Positions 24,343 through 35,368 of a DNA stretch of 64,000 bases are shown here, piece after piece. The position numbers and the translations under genes were made by a program. The stretch's first letter is position 1, and every line of letters begins with the position of its first letter. The DNA is from Mastigias papua (taxonomy: Eukaryota; Cnidaria; Scyphozoa; Rhizostomeae; Mastigiidae): the NCBI GenBank assembly GCA_964019165.1, contig OZ025271.1:7926275-7990274 (forward strand), given 5' to 3'. The notes beneath the pieces were generated by a model. That model searched no databases, had not been told where the DNA came from, and saw only the letters and a program-made list of their open reading frames with translations.

Positions 24343-27300
24343 ATGGCTATGGCTAACAATTTCACGTTACACATGCCGCCGTTCGATCCTGATACGGACA
24401 TCGGTGCAAGCGTAGCTCCAAGGTGGAAGTTATGGGTATGTGATTTTAACACATTCTTAATTGCGAATGATATAACTGCCGCAAAACGTAAGCGTGCTAT
24501 GTTGCTTTTTCTCGCTGGTCCTCGCGTTCGAGATATATTTCGCCAATTACCGGACACTGGTGGCGATGCTGATTTTGACACAGCTCTGGCCAAACTAAAC
24601 GAGTATTTTGAACCCCAAACGAATAGAGTTTATGAGGTATATAAATTTCGACAAGCCAAACAAGAGCCTAACGAGAACATTGATACATTTCACACTCGCT
24701 TGCGTGGCTTAGGGGAAACCTGTGACTTTCATGACCTAGATTTTGAAATCATGTTGCAAATCGTTTTGCATGGCACGTCAAGTCGCCTTCGTAAGCTAGC
24801 ATTGCGCGACAATCACATGACATTAAAGAATTTATTACTTCTTGGGCGTCAGGAGGAAATGAGTACGTTTCAAGCAGCAGCTATTGCGGGTAAAGAGACC
24901 GAAGACATAAGTTATTTTCAGAAGAAACCAAACCCAACCCAACGCAGTGGTTCCAGAGACAGTCAGGGAAAAACCTGTCGTAACTGTGGTGGAGTATGGC
25001 CCCATCGACATTCCGACTGTCCCGCAAAGGGTAAACCATGTCGAAACTGCAAAAAGCTTAATCACTTTGCTAAAGTATGTCGGTCAAAAGTAATCCGTTC
25101 TCAAACAGCCCCGCAGAGCGCTGCCGTACGTCCAGTGAGCACAGCAGAGAACGTCGATTCCGACAGCGATTTTGATTACTGTTATACGGTAGAAACAAAG
25201 GGTTATACGTCAAAGCCTCATATGGACATTAGCGTTAACGGTCAAATGATTAACTTCTTGATTGATACGGGATCCTCAATCAATGTAATCAGTAATAGAA
25301 TCTACATGCAGAAATTGACAAGTGTTGTCTTACAAAAGACCAATATCAAAGCGATGCCGTTTAATTCAAAGACCCCCGTGCACCTTAAAGGAAAGTTTCT
25401 TGCAACACTCGAAACCAAGCGAAAGATTAATGTTGCTACCATCTACGTGACGGCAGACGACGGAGGTTGCTTGCTGAGTTCAAAGACTGCACAAGAATTA
25501 GGACTTGTGAGCTTGAATTTGAACACAATTCAAGTGTCTACAATGCAGAACAGTCAATTGCCGGACCTGGATCACGTTCCCGACTTAAAAGCAAAAGAAA
25601 TCATAAGACAATATCAGACAGTGTTTCATGGTATTGGCAAACTGAAAGATAAGCAAATCACTCTCAGCATAGACAAAGAAGTGAAACCAGTTGCTCAACA
25701 GACACGTAGAATTCCCTTTCATGTTCGAGACAAGGTGGAATTGGAGTTACAGAAGCTCGAGAAACAAGATATTATTGAGAAAGTACCTGATACGGAACAT
25801 ACGGACTGGGTTTCGCCAATAGTCGTGGTACCAAAAAAGGATGGTAGAATACGCGTGTGTGTGGACATGAGAGCTGCAAACACTGCAATCAAACGGATAC
25901 GCCATCCCATACCAACAGTAAAAGATATATCCATGGAATTGAATGGTGCAAAGTTCTTTTCGAAGTTGGATATGTCACAAGCCTACCATCAATTAGAGTT
26001 ATCACCAGAGAGTCGAGGCGTGACAACATTCACTACGCATGCTGGACTGTACCGATATAAACGACTTAATTACGGAACGAATTCAGCAGCAGAGATATTT
26101 CAACACACACTAACTGAAGTTCTCAAAGGAATTAAAGGAGTCAAAAATATGGCCGATGATATCATAATATTTGCTGCGACAAGAGATGAACATCATAGAG
26201 CACTGAAAGCATGTTTACAAAGATTACAAGAACACAATCTTAAGTTAAATATCACGAAATGTGAATTTTTAAAGAAGAATTTAGAGTTTTTCGGATTTGT
26301 GTTTTCAGAAAAAGGAACACAACCAGATCCCAACAAAATTGCAGCTTTTGTCAACAGTGCACAGCCTCAGACAGCTAGTGAAGTAAGAAGTCTTCTAGGA
26401 ATGGCAAACTATAGTGCGCAGTTCATTAAAGATTTTGCCACAATTACAGAACCTCTTCGTAAATTGACTTGTAAGGACACGCCATTTCAGTGGACAAATG
26501 AACATCAGGCAGCTTATGAAAAGCTAAAAACAGCTTTAACAAACAGCCCTGTGATGAGTTACTTCGACATTACAAAAGAGACACAAATTCTTGTAGATGC
26601 AAGCCCCGTAGGTTTGTCAGCAATTCTTGCCCAGCGAAATCCCAAGACAAACAAGTCACAAATCGTAGCTTATGCCAGCAGAGCATTGACTGACACAGAG
26701 AGTAGATACTCACAGACAGAAAAAGAAGCTCTTGCCATTGTCTGGGGTATCGAACATTTCCATATATATGTATATGGCGCTCCATTCATATTATATACGG
26801 ATCATAAGCCACTAGAACTTATCTATGGCAATAAAATATCCAAACCACCAGCACGAATCGAGCGTTGGATGTTAAGGCTGCAACAATATGCCTTTACAGT
26901 GGTGTATAAAGCAGGTGCAGATAATCCCGCAGATTATCTCTCACGTCACCCTGTGAAAATCGAATCAAAAGAGCAGAGCAACATAGCAGAGGAATATGTA
27001 AATTTCCTTGCTAATTCTGCGGTCCCAGCCTCCTTGACAATAGACGAAATCAAAAATGCTACAAAAGAAGATCGCACTCTTAGAGCATTAAATGCAGCAT
27101 TAAAAACCGGTTTCTGGAATGTTGATCGTTTAAAGCCTTACAAGCAGATCAAAGATGAAATTACATTTGATCATGTAAACCATGTATTTCTTCGTGGAAC
27201 ACGGTTGATTCTTCCAGACTCCTTGCAAGACCAGGTTATCAAACTGGCACACCAAGGACACCAAGGACTTTCCAAGACAACAGCACTCATAAGAGAACAT

Positions 27301-28344
27301 GTGTGGTTTCCACACCTTGGTAAGAAAGTCAAATCAGAAATTGAGGGTTGTTTAGCCTGTCAATCATTAGCGCAGCCCAACCCACCAGAACCGTTGTTGT
27401 CACCACCCATGTCAAGCAATCCATGGGAACATGTAAAAGTTGACTTCTGTGGCCCTTTTCCTTCTGGTCACCACATTCTAGTCGTTATAGATTGCTACTC
27501 CAGATTTCCAGAAATAGAAGTTCTTAAATCTACATCTGCAGTAAAAGTGATTCCTAAACTCGACACTATATTCGCTCGTCATGGAGTGCCAGTCAAATTA
27601 ACATCTGATAACGGTTCACCATTTCAAGGCGACGAATTTAAAAGATACATGCAACAACTTGGGATCGAGCATCTTCATTCTACTCCATTATGGCCCCAAG
27701 GCAACTCCGAAGTAGAAGCTTTCAATAAGCCCCTTTCTAAAGCCATCAAAGCAGCACACGTTGAAAATCGACCATGGCAACAGGAGTTATCTAAATTCCT
27801 ATTGAACTATAGATCTACGCCTCACTCTACAACTAACATACCACCATCACAACTTCTTTACAATCGTCAAATGCGTGGTATTTTACCAACACTGCCAAGC
27901 AAGTGTAAAGTTGTTAACAGACATCAAGAGGCAAAAGAGAATCAAGAGTTGAGGAAAGAAAAAGGAAGAGTTTATGCTAATCAGCGTCGTGGTGCAAAAG
28001 AGTCATTAATAAAAGTTGGAGACAGAGTCTTAATTAAGCAGAAAAAGAGAAATAAATTAAGCACCAATTTTAATACAACTCCTTATATCATTACATCTGC
28101 TAGAGGAACAAGACTTACCGCTGAGTATAATGGACACAAAATAACACGGAATGCGTCTTTCTTTAAAAAGTTTAATGGACATATTGCTGATGATGATTCG
28201 AATTTTGATGACCAAACAATTGAACACGATAATCATAAAGATAATGAAGGAACACCCGAAAAACAATTGCCAAGAAGATCAACAAGAAACAGATATCAAA
28301 CTGAACGTTATGGAGAACCAATAGACTCCAATTTGATTACTTAA
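24343..28344 (+). CDS. gag-pol polyprotein of gypsy retrotransposon
   Basis: 1333 residues from the ATG at 24343; upstream codons in this frame belong to the primer-binding site. The polyprotein makes the particle and the enzymes that copy and integrate the element. In order: gag-like N-terminus; two zinc knuckles (about 212-246); aspartic protease with IDTGSS (Asp 308); reverse transcriptase (about 470-650) with MADD in place of the common YXDD (Asp 605-606); RNase H (VDAS Asp 752, TEKEAL, YTDHKPL, NPADYLSRH); integrase with HQGH and CLAC zinc-binding residues and catalytic D1034, D1089 and E1125 (D35E spacing); and a GDRVLIKQ-containing C-terminal module. All catalytic residues I looked for are present, with no stop or frameshift. 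Confidence 0.95.
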   Translation: MAMANNFTLHMPPFDPDTDIGASVAPRWKLWVCDFNTFLIANDITAAKRKRAMLLFLAGPRVRDIFRQLPDTGGDADFDTALAKLNEYFEPQTNRVYEVYKFRQAKQEPNENIDTFHTRLRGLGETCDFHDLDFEIMLQIVLHGTSSRLRKLALRDNHMTLKNLLLLGRQEEMSTFQAAAIAGKETEDISYFQKKPNPTQRSGSRDSQGKTCRNCGGVWPHRHSDCPAKGKPCRNCKKLNHFAKVCRSKVIRSQTAPQSAAVRPVSTAENVDSDSDFDYCYTVETKGYTSKPHMDISVNGQMINFLIDTGSSINVISNRIYMQKLTSVVLQKTNIKAMPFNSKTPVHLKGKFLATLETKRKINVATIYVTADDGGCLLSSKTAQELGLVSLNLNTIQVSTMQNSQLPDLDHVPDLKAKEIIRQYQTVFHGIGKLKDKQITLSIDKEVKPVAQQTRRIPFHVRDKVELELQKLEKQDIIEKVPDTEHTDWVSPIVVVPKKDGRIRVCVDMRAANTAIKRIRHPIPTVKDISMELNGAKFFSKLDMSQAYHQLELSPESRGVTTFTTHAGLYRYKRLNYGTNSAAEIFQHTLTEVLKGIKGVKNMADDIIIFAATRDEHHRALKACLQRLQEHNLKLNITKCEFLKKNLEFFGFVFSEKGTQPDPNKIAAFVNSAQPQTASEVRSLLGMANYSAQFIKDFATITEPLRKLTCKDTPFQWTNEHQAAYEKLKTALTNSPVMSYFDITKETQILVDASPVGLSAILAQRNPKTNKSQIVAYASRALTDTESRYSQTEKEALAIVWGIEHFHIYVYGAPFILYTDHKPLELIYGNKISKPPARIERWMLRLQQYAFTVVYKAGADNPADYLSRHPVKIESKEQSNIAEEYVNFLANSAVPASLTIDEIKNATKEDRTLRALNAALKTGFWNVDRLKPYKQIKDEITFDHVNHVFLRGTRLILPDSLQDQVIKLAHQGHQGLSKTTALIREHVWFPHLGKKVKSEIEGCLACQSLAQPNPPEPLLSPPMSSNPWEHVKVDFCGPFPSGHHILVVIDCYSRFPEIEVLKSTSAVKVIPKLDTIFARHGVPVKLTSDNGSPFQGDEFKRYMQQLGIEHLHSTPLWPQGNSEVEAFNKPLSKAIKAAHVENRPWQQELSKFLLNYRSTPHSTTNIPPSQLLYNRQMRGILPTLPSKCKVVNRHQEAKENQELRKEKGRVYANQRRGAKESLIKVGDRVLIKQKKRNKLSTNFNTTPYIITSARGTRLTAEYNGHKITRNASFFKKFNGHIADDDSNFDDQTIEHDNHKDNEGTPEKQLPRRSTRNRYQTERYGEPIDSNLIT

Positions 28345-28399
28345 TTTGCTACATTTGCTACTATATTACTCTATTAACATTTATTGATAGTTTTATTTC

Positions 28400-28414
28400 A
28401 AAAAGGGGAAGTGA
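28400..28414 (+). promoter_or_regulatory. polypurine tract
   Basis: aaaaaggggaagtga lies directly before the 3' LTR. It is the expected priming site for plus-strand DNA synthesis. Confidence 0.85.
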
Positions 28415-28614
28415 TGTAGTAATTACATAATGCAATTAGTTACCAGACCCCAGGATACATATCACATGTTGTAGGCCAGTGAAGAAGGATTAGCTTTGAG
28501 TATTCATACACAACATTTTGCATAGTCGCTTTTACAATCTACTATCGTCATGGCATAGTATGAGAACCCACTATCATAACAAGTGCGTAATAGATATATA
28601 ACAAGCATATAACA
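28415..28614 (+). repeat. 3' LTR
   Basis: 200 bp, identical to the 5' LTR over its whole length, and followed directly by gtttc. Confidence 0.97.
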
Positions 28615-28930
28615 GTTTCCAACACACAGTCATTTGTATGTAGATAGTTTAGATTGTAATACAATGTAATTCTTCATATTCTGTAGAATTTGCAAATATC
28701 TTCCCGTCTATTAGACACTTATGTTTCAGTAGATGGTTTATGCATTCTAATATGTTATTTTCTGCAGACTCTTCCTGTATCCCATTTATTAGACAATCTA
28801 CTTTTTCATATTCTGCTTCCTTTGCCTTATCCAATACAATCATTTTGTGATTTTCATTCTCCTTTATCATATTATGCCGAATTTTCTTCCATTTTATGGA
28901 CCATTAAATGTAGGTGTATATGTTTAAGAG
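28615..28930 (-). pseudogene. decayed 27-codon repeat array, part 2
   Basis: The minus-strand frame at 28870-28649 still reads one full unit plus parts of its neighbours: AENNILECINHLLKHKCLID, then GKIFANS, then TEYEELHC. The spacing from AEN to TEY is 27 residues. The gypsy element split this array. The unit has regularly placed cysteines (positions 8 and 17, and position 24 in most units). I do not recognise it as a named domain. Confidence 0.6.
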
Positions 28931-29863
<933 letters not shown>

Positions 29864-29934
29864 TAACTGATTTGAGTGGGTTGTAGCCACCAGCCTTTAG
29901 CTTCTTAAGCCTTTTGTATATATTCTATTACATA

Positions 29935-29941
<7 letters not shown>

Positions 29942-29983
<42 letters not shown>
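29942..29983. repeat. (TA)n microsatellite
   Basis: About 42 bp of TA repeats directly before the first 263-bp tandem unit. Confidence 0.9.
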
Positions 29984-29987
<4 letters not shown>

Positions 29988-30132
29988 TTTACCTATGTCA
30001 GCCTTAGCCGAATTAATATTATGAAGTACGCTTGGCTCTGAAGAAGGCATTATAACCGAGACATAGAGAAGGCCCTAGATGCGTTGAGGGACTCATGATA
30101 GAATGACGTTAAGATTCCACCGCTATTCTTTT

Positions 30133-30209
30133 GTGCCTGGATGGCGCAATTGATTAGCACAGGAGTCTTCTGATCTAAACATCGTGAGTTCGAATCCGCA
30201 CTGGGGCCA
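30133..30209 (+). ncRNA. tRNA-like / SINE head, copy 1
   Basis: TGGCGCAATTGATTAGCAC matches the A-box pattern TRGYNNANNNG, and GAGTTCGAATCC contains the B box GWTCRANNC. The distance between the boxes is right for a tRNA. The anticodon region (cttctga) suggests an arginine TCT origin. The acceptor stem and anticodon stem do not pair well, so I read it as tRNA-derived rather than a working tRNA. Confidence 0.6.
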
Positions 30210-30395
30210 AAATAAATTTCCAATTGTGGTAGCCCACTCATGACTTAGTATTTACCTATGTCAGCCTTAGCCGAATTAATATTATGAAGTACGCTTGGCT
30301 CTGAAGAAGGCATTATAGCCGAAACATAGAGAAGGCCCTAGATGCGTTGAGGGACTCATGATAGAATGACGTTAAGATTCCACCGCTATTCTTTT

Positions 30396-30472
30396 GTGCC
30401 TGGATGGCGCAATTGATTAGCACAGGAGTCTTCTGATCTAAACATCGTGAGTTCGAATCCGCACTGGGGCCA
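30396..30472 (+). ncRNA. tRNA-like / SINE head, copy 2
   Basis: Same A and B boxes as copy 1, 263 bp downstream in the second tandem unit, with the sequence essentially unchanged. Confidence 0.6.
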
Positions 30473-30598
30473 AAATAAATTTTCCAATTGTGGTAGCCCA
30501 CTCATGACTCAGTATTTACCTATGTCAGCCTTAGCCGAATTAATATTATATATATATGTATATATACAATCAGTAGCTAGCGAGTAACCAGGATTTAT

Positions 30599-30735
<137 letters not shown>

Positions 30736-30839
30736 TATATATATACATTACACAGGTCATTTTCTATGCTTTTGTTTACCTCACCTGGCCATTCCGCAAC
30801 CCCAGACTCCAGCACCCCAACTGCTACGCCTTTCTATAT

Positions 30840-31379
30840 ATTGCATATTCTCTTTGCTGATATTCTGTAGCGTTTTTGCGCATGTCCATTGTGCAATAGA
30901 CACTCATATTTCTGTATATAGTTCTCACTTTCATTTTTATTATTCTGCAGATTGTACATATATCCATTGGTCCAATTGATACTTATTTTTATGCAGATAG
31001 TTTACCTATTCCAATTTTTCAGTTCTTGGGAATTTTCAAACCCTGATATATATTCTGATATTCAGTATTTTGTAAATCCGTATCTTGATTGATTGAACAT
31101 AATTGATTTATTCATTCAATCATTTCTTCGTTCTGTCCTCAACTTTTTAGCATCCCAATCCATCATTCTACTTATCTCTCAATATCTCTATCTATTTGGT
31201 AATTATTGTTTTGTAGTTACCTCTTGTATTGTTTAGTGTTGTTCTACATGGAAAGCCAAAACTTACAGTAGGAGCCAATTTTCCTAATAGTATGGTTCTA
31301 AGATGCTTGATGACCTATCTACTTAGAATGAGTATCTCTCGAACGAAGTGGTATTTTTAAATTCTTCAGAACTGAGAGT
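30840..31379 (-). pseudogene. decayed 27-codon repeat array, part 3
   Basis: Minus-strand-oriented traces of the 81-bp unit (attctgtag/attctgcag markers with aatagacactcat) are visible at about 30850-31060. The sequence then becomes unrecognisable to 31379. Confidence 0.4.
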
Positions 31380-31680
31380 AAATATGTCTGTAGACTTTTT
31401 GCTATATATGCAGAAAATATGAGAAATATTTATATACTATCTACATAAATGCAAAAATGAATAAAGACGAACAAATGCGTGAACATTCTACGAAATATGA
31501 GGAATTAGAATGTGTTAACATTGTACATAGATATAAGAGTATATTGGAAGAAAAGATATGTGCAAATTTTGCAGAGAGAACCGACGGAGAATGTCTACTT
31601 TATGCAACACAAGTGATTGTAGCACGATTTGATATGTGGAAATTCTGGAGAAAACTGAAGAATTAGAATGTCTAAGCAAT
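31380..31680 (+). pseudogene. inverted block of the 27-codon repeat
   Basis: Here the unit is readable on the plus strand: STKYEELECVNIVHRYKSIL then EEKICANFAE within 31457-31666, one full 27-residue unit in register with the minus-strand copies elsewhere. Neighbouring copies on both sides are in the opposite orientation, so this roughly 300-bp block has been inverted. Confidence 0.55.
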
Positions 31681-32420
31681 ATGTGTAGCATGCATAATTT
31701 TCCATTATACACTCACATTCATATAGATATTTATTAGATTCTAATTGGTTATATTCTGCCAAAATAAGTCATACTCCGTTGTCCAAAAGACACTCATCTT
31801 TTGGGGATAGTTTAGACATTCTAAATATTCATATTCTGTGGAACATGATCTTATCCTTTCATCCAGTAGACACTCATGTTTGCGTCAATAGCTCAGTCAT
31901 TCTAATCCATTAGGTTTTGTTGAATGCTTACATGTCCATTTGTCTCACAGACCCTAATTTATTATGTTCAAGGTAGACGTTCTACTTCTGCATACTTTGT
32001 AGAATGTACATATTTCCATTGGTTCAATAGACACTTATGTTTATGTTGATAGTTTTCAAAATTCTAGTTTTCCGATTGCTGGTGAATTTGCACAGATCTT
32101 CTAACAGACACTCAATTGTATGTTTGCAGCACAGATCCGGTTATATAGCACACATTACTTTGCACATATCCATTTGTACATTAAACATGGTTTTGTATAT
32201 AGTCCAGATATGGTAAATGCTTGACTTTTTGTAAGATTTGCTCAGACCTCTTCGTCTCATAGACACTCTAATGTATGTATATAGCTTAGATGTTACAACT
32301 CATAAGACTCTAAAGAAAATAGATATGTCTTCTCTTTCAATAGATACTGATTGTTGTGTGCATATTTTATACAATCTATTTCGCAAAAGTTCTGTAGAGT
32401 TTTGACATTTCCATAACTTC
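31681..32420 (-). pseudogene. decayed 27-codon repeat array, part 4
   Basis: The most regular stretch of the array. The marker tctgtgg/tttgttg/tttgtag recurs at about 31839, 31920, 32000 and 32081, steps of 80-81 bp. On the minus strand RKHECLLDERIRSCSTEYEY and LECLNY can be read around 31750-31880, with stops between. Copies degrade towards 32420. Confidence 0.6.
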
Positions 32421-32722
32421 CTTATGTATTTTTCATCGCCTACTCTTAAGTGCCTAATTGCCGTCCCCCCGGCTATTTAATTTTTGAAAATTTATCCAAC
32501 CCCCCGCTCTTATTAGTACCCCCCGGCAATTATTTTTTAACATATTTTGCGTTGTCAATTTACTATTAGAATTTATAACAATTATCGTCCTTAAGAACGG
32601 AAAATGCTACAAACGTGTATCTTCAAAGGTGGAGACATTTCTAAGCATAGCGCAATGTCAGTCAGTTTGACGTGTTCTGAGACCATTTAGTACATATAAT
32701 AGTCCATGCGATGCAACTATTC
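32421..32722. other. no gene; C-rich spacer
   Basis: Contains ctcttaagtgcctaattg and aaccccccgctcttattagtacc. Related phrases recur inverted at 34660-34755 (ttcaaatccccccgttaattt, caattaggcacttaagag). These look like the two ends of one larger element that flanks the Harbinger MITE and the LINE fragment. Confidence 0.4.
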
Positions 32723-32725
32723 TAA
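32723..32725 (+). repeat. TAA target-site duplication, left
   Basis: TAA directly precedes the inverted repeat AGCCGCGTTTACACTATGCG and is repeated at 33588-33590. Confidence 0.7.
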
Positions 32726-33587
32726 AGCCGCGTTTACACTATGCGATTAATCTTAAAAGATTTATCGTAGCGTTTTTCACGATTTATCTTACAAGATTAA
32801 TCTTGCAAGTTTAGCTGTTTACACTGCAAAGACAAATGCCAGCATCACCGCCTCCGGGCAATATTTGTCTCTGTCAACGCGTATTGTGTTCTGGCATAAC
32901 TAGTGTTGTTTTTGTTTAGCTCACAGTATGTGTATTTGAATGTTTTAGTTAAGTTCGTGTCTTGCCGTTACAATGACAAGACACATCATCTGAGAGTTCT
33001 CTTCGAGTTTTAACTATTTTAGGCCTTGGCCTATTGCCTAGGCTTGAAGGCTAAGGGACCATACATTTATGACGTCTAAACAAATTTCGCAAGTTTAAGC
33101 CCCCCTTCCCCTTGTCGGAGATAGCATTACTTCTATACAGCCCCTCCTTTATGACATCTAAACTGTTTTACCCCCATCTTCCACACACACATAAATATAT
33201 GCACCCAAACACAATCAAAAATTCCCATTAAAACATTAAATCTGTCACAAACAAGATAATATAGTCAATAGGTAATTAATACCAATTACAGAGTACTCCT
33301 ATCCCCTCTCTACCATATCTAAAAAAGTCTACAGCTCATTGCACTCCCCCTCTCCCCTCTTCACCGACGTCATATATGTATGACCACTTAGCATATCAGC
33401 ATTCTGATTGGTTGAATTCCCTACGATTAATCTTAGAAGTTGAACAAGTTCAACTTTCAAGATTTGTCGTAGGAGCTGCTAAGATTAATCGCTGAAGGAA
33501 AAAATCGTACGATTTTTCCGTTTACATTATTCGATTTGTCGTATAAGACAAATCTTTCCAGATTAATCGCATAGTGTAAACGCGGCT
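32726..33587. mobile_element. Harbinger-type MITE
   Basis: 862 bp. The left end AGCCGCGTTTACACTATGCG continues into ATTAATCT, and the right end is its reverse complement over 28 bp. The 3-bp TAA duplication fits PIF/Harbinger. Subterminal copies of gattaatctt and agattaatc occur inside both ends. No transposase is encoded, so it must have moved in trans. The minus-strand frame at 33457-33657 spans its right end and is an artefact. Confidence 0.8.
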
Positions 33588-33593
33588 TAATAC

Positions 33594-33692
33594 ATGATGG
33601 AAGACAACAATGAGTCAAGCAGAAGGAACTATTATCGTCAGTTGGAGAAATATACATTGGCAGAGAAGAAAAAAGCTCAGGGAATGCGTTGA
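33594..33692 (+). CDS. short hypothetical ORF next to the MITE
   Basis: ATG at 33594 opens 32 codons (MMEDNNESSRRNYYRQLEKY...) ending in TGA at 33690-33692. It is charged and helix-like. It begins six bases after the MITE, so it may be a gene fragment cut by that insertion. No family recognised. Confidence 0.25.
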   Translation: MMEDNNESSRRNYYRQLEKYTLAEKKKAQGMR

Positions 33693-33884
33693 GATGTTTA
33701 AAAAGAATACGATGTTCAAGTGTAATGTTTGAAGGGAAAGACTCGATTCCATGCCAAATGCAAAAAGTTTACACCACAGGATATTGGGAATCTACATTAC
33801 ACTTTCATAGCAAAATAATTGTTCTATTGATATTGTTCAAACTGATTTTCTATTATTGGCTACTTATTAAGTCGTTTGCAAAAG

Positions 33885-34492
33885 CTGCATCTTTTTGCAA
33901 AAAGCTGCAGAACAGGGCTGCTAGAATTGTAACAAACAGTAGTTTCGACTCCCCCAGCAATCCGTTGATTAAAAAACTGGGATGAAAGACTATTAATGAC
34001 CTACTTGACATTGAATCGAAAACAATGGTTTTTAAGAGCCTAAATGAACTTGCTCCTCCATATTTAGGCAGTTTGTATAGGAAAAAGTCACAGAGTACCT
34101 CATATAGCTTACGCAATACATCAACAGATCTCGGGTTACTAAACAAAAGTACAGAAAACGGCAAAAAATCTTTTTTGTTTAGAGGTGCAAAACTTTGGAA
34201 CAGCCTCAAAGCTAACTGCAAGCAAGCAGCCTTCCTTGGCACTTTTAAGCGGCATATTCAGCAATCCACATCAACGTTGAACTTTTAATTCTTATTTATT
34301 TTGATTTCTCTTATTGTATTGAAGGTTGTTATTCTGTTTTTATAGGTAATATTTGTATTTAGATTTTTAACTTGTTTTGTCAATAATATATTGTATTTTA
34401 GATGGAGAGACCCTTGAAAATCAGCGTTTCTGCTGAGGGGCTCCCTGCTTAAAGAATTTTGAAGTAAAAATGAAATGAAATGAAATGAAATT
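33885..34492 (+). pseudogene. 5'-truncated LINE, reverse transcriptase C-terminus and 3' tail
   Basis: Reads KKLQNRAARIVTNSSFDSPS, then an in-frame TGA after KKLG, then TINDLLDIESKTMVFKSLNE and SLRNTSTDLGLLN, then FRGAKLWNSLKANCKQAAFL, stopping at 34288. This is the conserved tail of CR1/L2- or Jockey-like reverse transcriptases. A noncoding stretch with gaaaatcagcgtttctgctg follows, then a TGAAA microsatellite tail at 34471-34491. It is a different family from the 7-11 kb LINE. The 5' truncation is normal for LINEs. Confidence 0.8.
34471..34491 (+). repeat. LINE 3' TGAAA tail
   Basis: Four copies of tgaaa directly after the LINE 3' UTR. Confidence 0.75.
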
Positions 34493-34739
34493 ACACTGAA
34501 ATTTTGAAGCAATAGTTGCTAAGGAAATTTGCTCCTTAAATGGAAGAAGCAAGCCAGCTTAGCGTCATTTTTAAGATCCACTTACTAACATGATTGCACA
34601 AATCTAGCCCCCTGCTTTTTTCCGACACACATTACTTGAAGTTTCCAAATAATTCCAACTTCCTCGCTAATTCCGACCACCCCCCCCGCTAGTTGAATTT
34701 TCCAAACAATTCAAATCCCCCCGTTAATTTCAAACCTCC

Positions 34740-35165
34740 AGCAATTAGGCACTTAAGAGTACACATATTGGATATTCTACATCTTTGTATTCTACAGAAC
34801 TTGTACCTTTCCATACGGTACATTTATTTTTATTTAGATAGTTTGCAGATTGCACTTCATTATCTTCTGCTGATTGAAAGACATTTTTCTGTGCATAGAA
34901 TACACTTTTTATTTCTTCAAATTTTACAAAACGTAAACATATCTTCAACTCCACAAGACATTCACTTCTATGTAGATAGTTTACACATTCAAGCTCTTTT
35001 TATGTTGCTGAATCTGCACATCTCCATTCACCCAATACACAGTCATGTGTATGCAGATGGTTTAGACATTCTAATTCCTTTGAACTGCAAGATGTGCACA
35101 AGTCTTTTCACGTTTTGACATTCATTCCCATGTGTATATTGTACATACTCTAGCTCTTGATATTC
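34740..35165 (-). pseudogene. decayed 27-codon repeat array, part 5
   Basis: Minus strand, with frame changes: SAEYQELEYVQYTHGNECQN, then KELECLNHLHTHDCVLGEWR and CADSAT, then a stop, then KELECVNYLHRSECLVELKI, then FEEIKSVFYAQKNVFQSAED and SANYLNKNKC. The 27-residue spacing and the ELECxNYLH...EC pattern are clear. This is the most readable copy cluster. Confidence 0.65.
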
Positions 35166-35368
35166 AGCAGAAAGTGAATGTAATATTTAAATCGTACAGT
35201 ATACATTCAGTTTCATGTCATATAATTCATTTCATATATTTCATAAAGCTCTGTTGGAACTTTATCATTGTCAAGTATCTTGTTAATAATCTTTATAAAT
35301 TTAACATCCATAGATTTTGCGTAAGGAAAATGAAGTTCAAGCATATGTTTCTTGTTGTCTGCAAACGG

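Larger units (their letters stand above)
24125..28614 (+). mobile_element. complete gypsy-type LTR retrotransposon (Mag/SURL-like)
   Basis: A 4490-bp element with two 200-bp LTRs that I find identical base for base, a 5-bp target duplication (gtttc), a primer-binding site directly after the 5' LTR, one uninterrupted gag-pol frame and a polypurine tract before the 3' LTR. There is no envelope gene. Two zinc knuckles of the form CX2CX5HX4C and CX2CX4HX4C, short LTRs and a single gag-pol frame fit the Mag/SURL group; that placement is inference. It sits inside the decayed 81-bp repeat array. Identical LTRs and an open frame mean the insertion is recent, and it may still be active. Confidence 0.95.
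29984..30550 (+). repeat. tandem 263/264-bp units with tRNA-like segment
   Basis: Unit 1 is 29984-30246, unit 2 is 30247-30510, and a third begins at 30511 and runs into TA repeats after about 40 bp. The two full units are nearly identical. Each starts agtatttacctatgtcagcc, contains CTGAAGA...GGC-loop-GCC...GAAAC (intact in unit 2, mutated in unit 1), and carries a tRNA-like sequence with RNA polymerase III A and B boxes. Microsatellites flank the block on both sides. The architecture resembles a tRNA-derived SINE or the tandem non-autonomous retroelements (retrozymes) reported in animals; both are inference. Confidence 0.8.

Noticed and set aside
24258..24593. 111-codon minus-strand ORF overlapping the 5' LTR and gag
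   Set aside because: Antisense shadow of the retrotransposon; it spans the LTR-gag junction.
30133..30472. Two functional tRNA genes
   Set aside because: A and B boxes are present but the acceptor and anticodon stems do not pair properly, and the sequence is embedded in a 263-bp tandem unit.
30050..30501. Two nearly identical minus-strand ORFs of 62-63 codons
   Set aside because: They exist twice only because the 263-bp unit is duplicated, and they run antisense to the tRNA-like segment.
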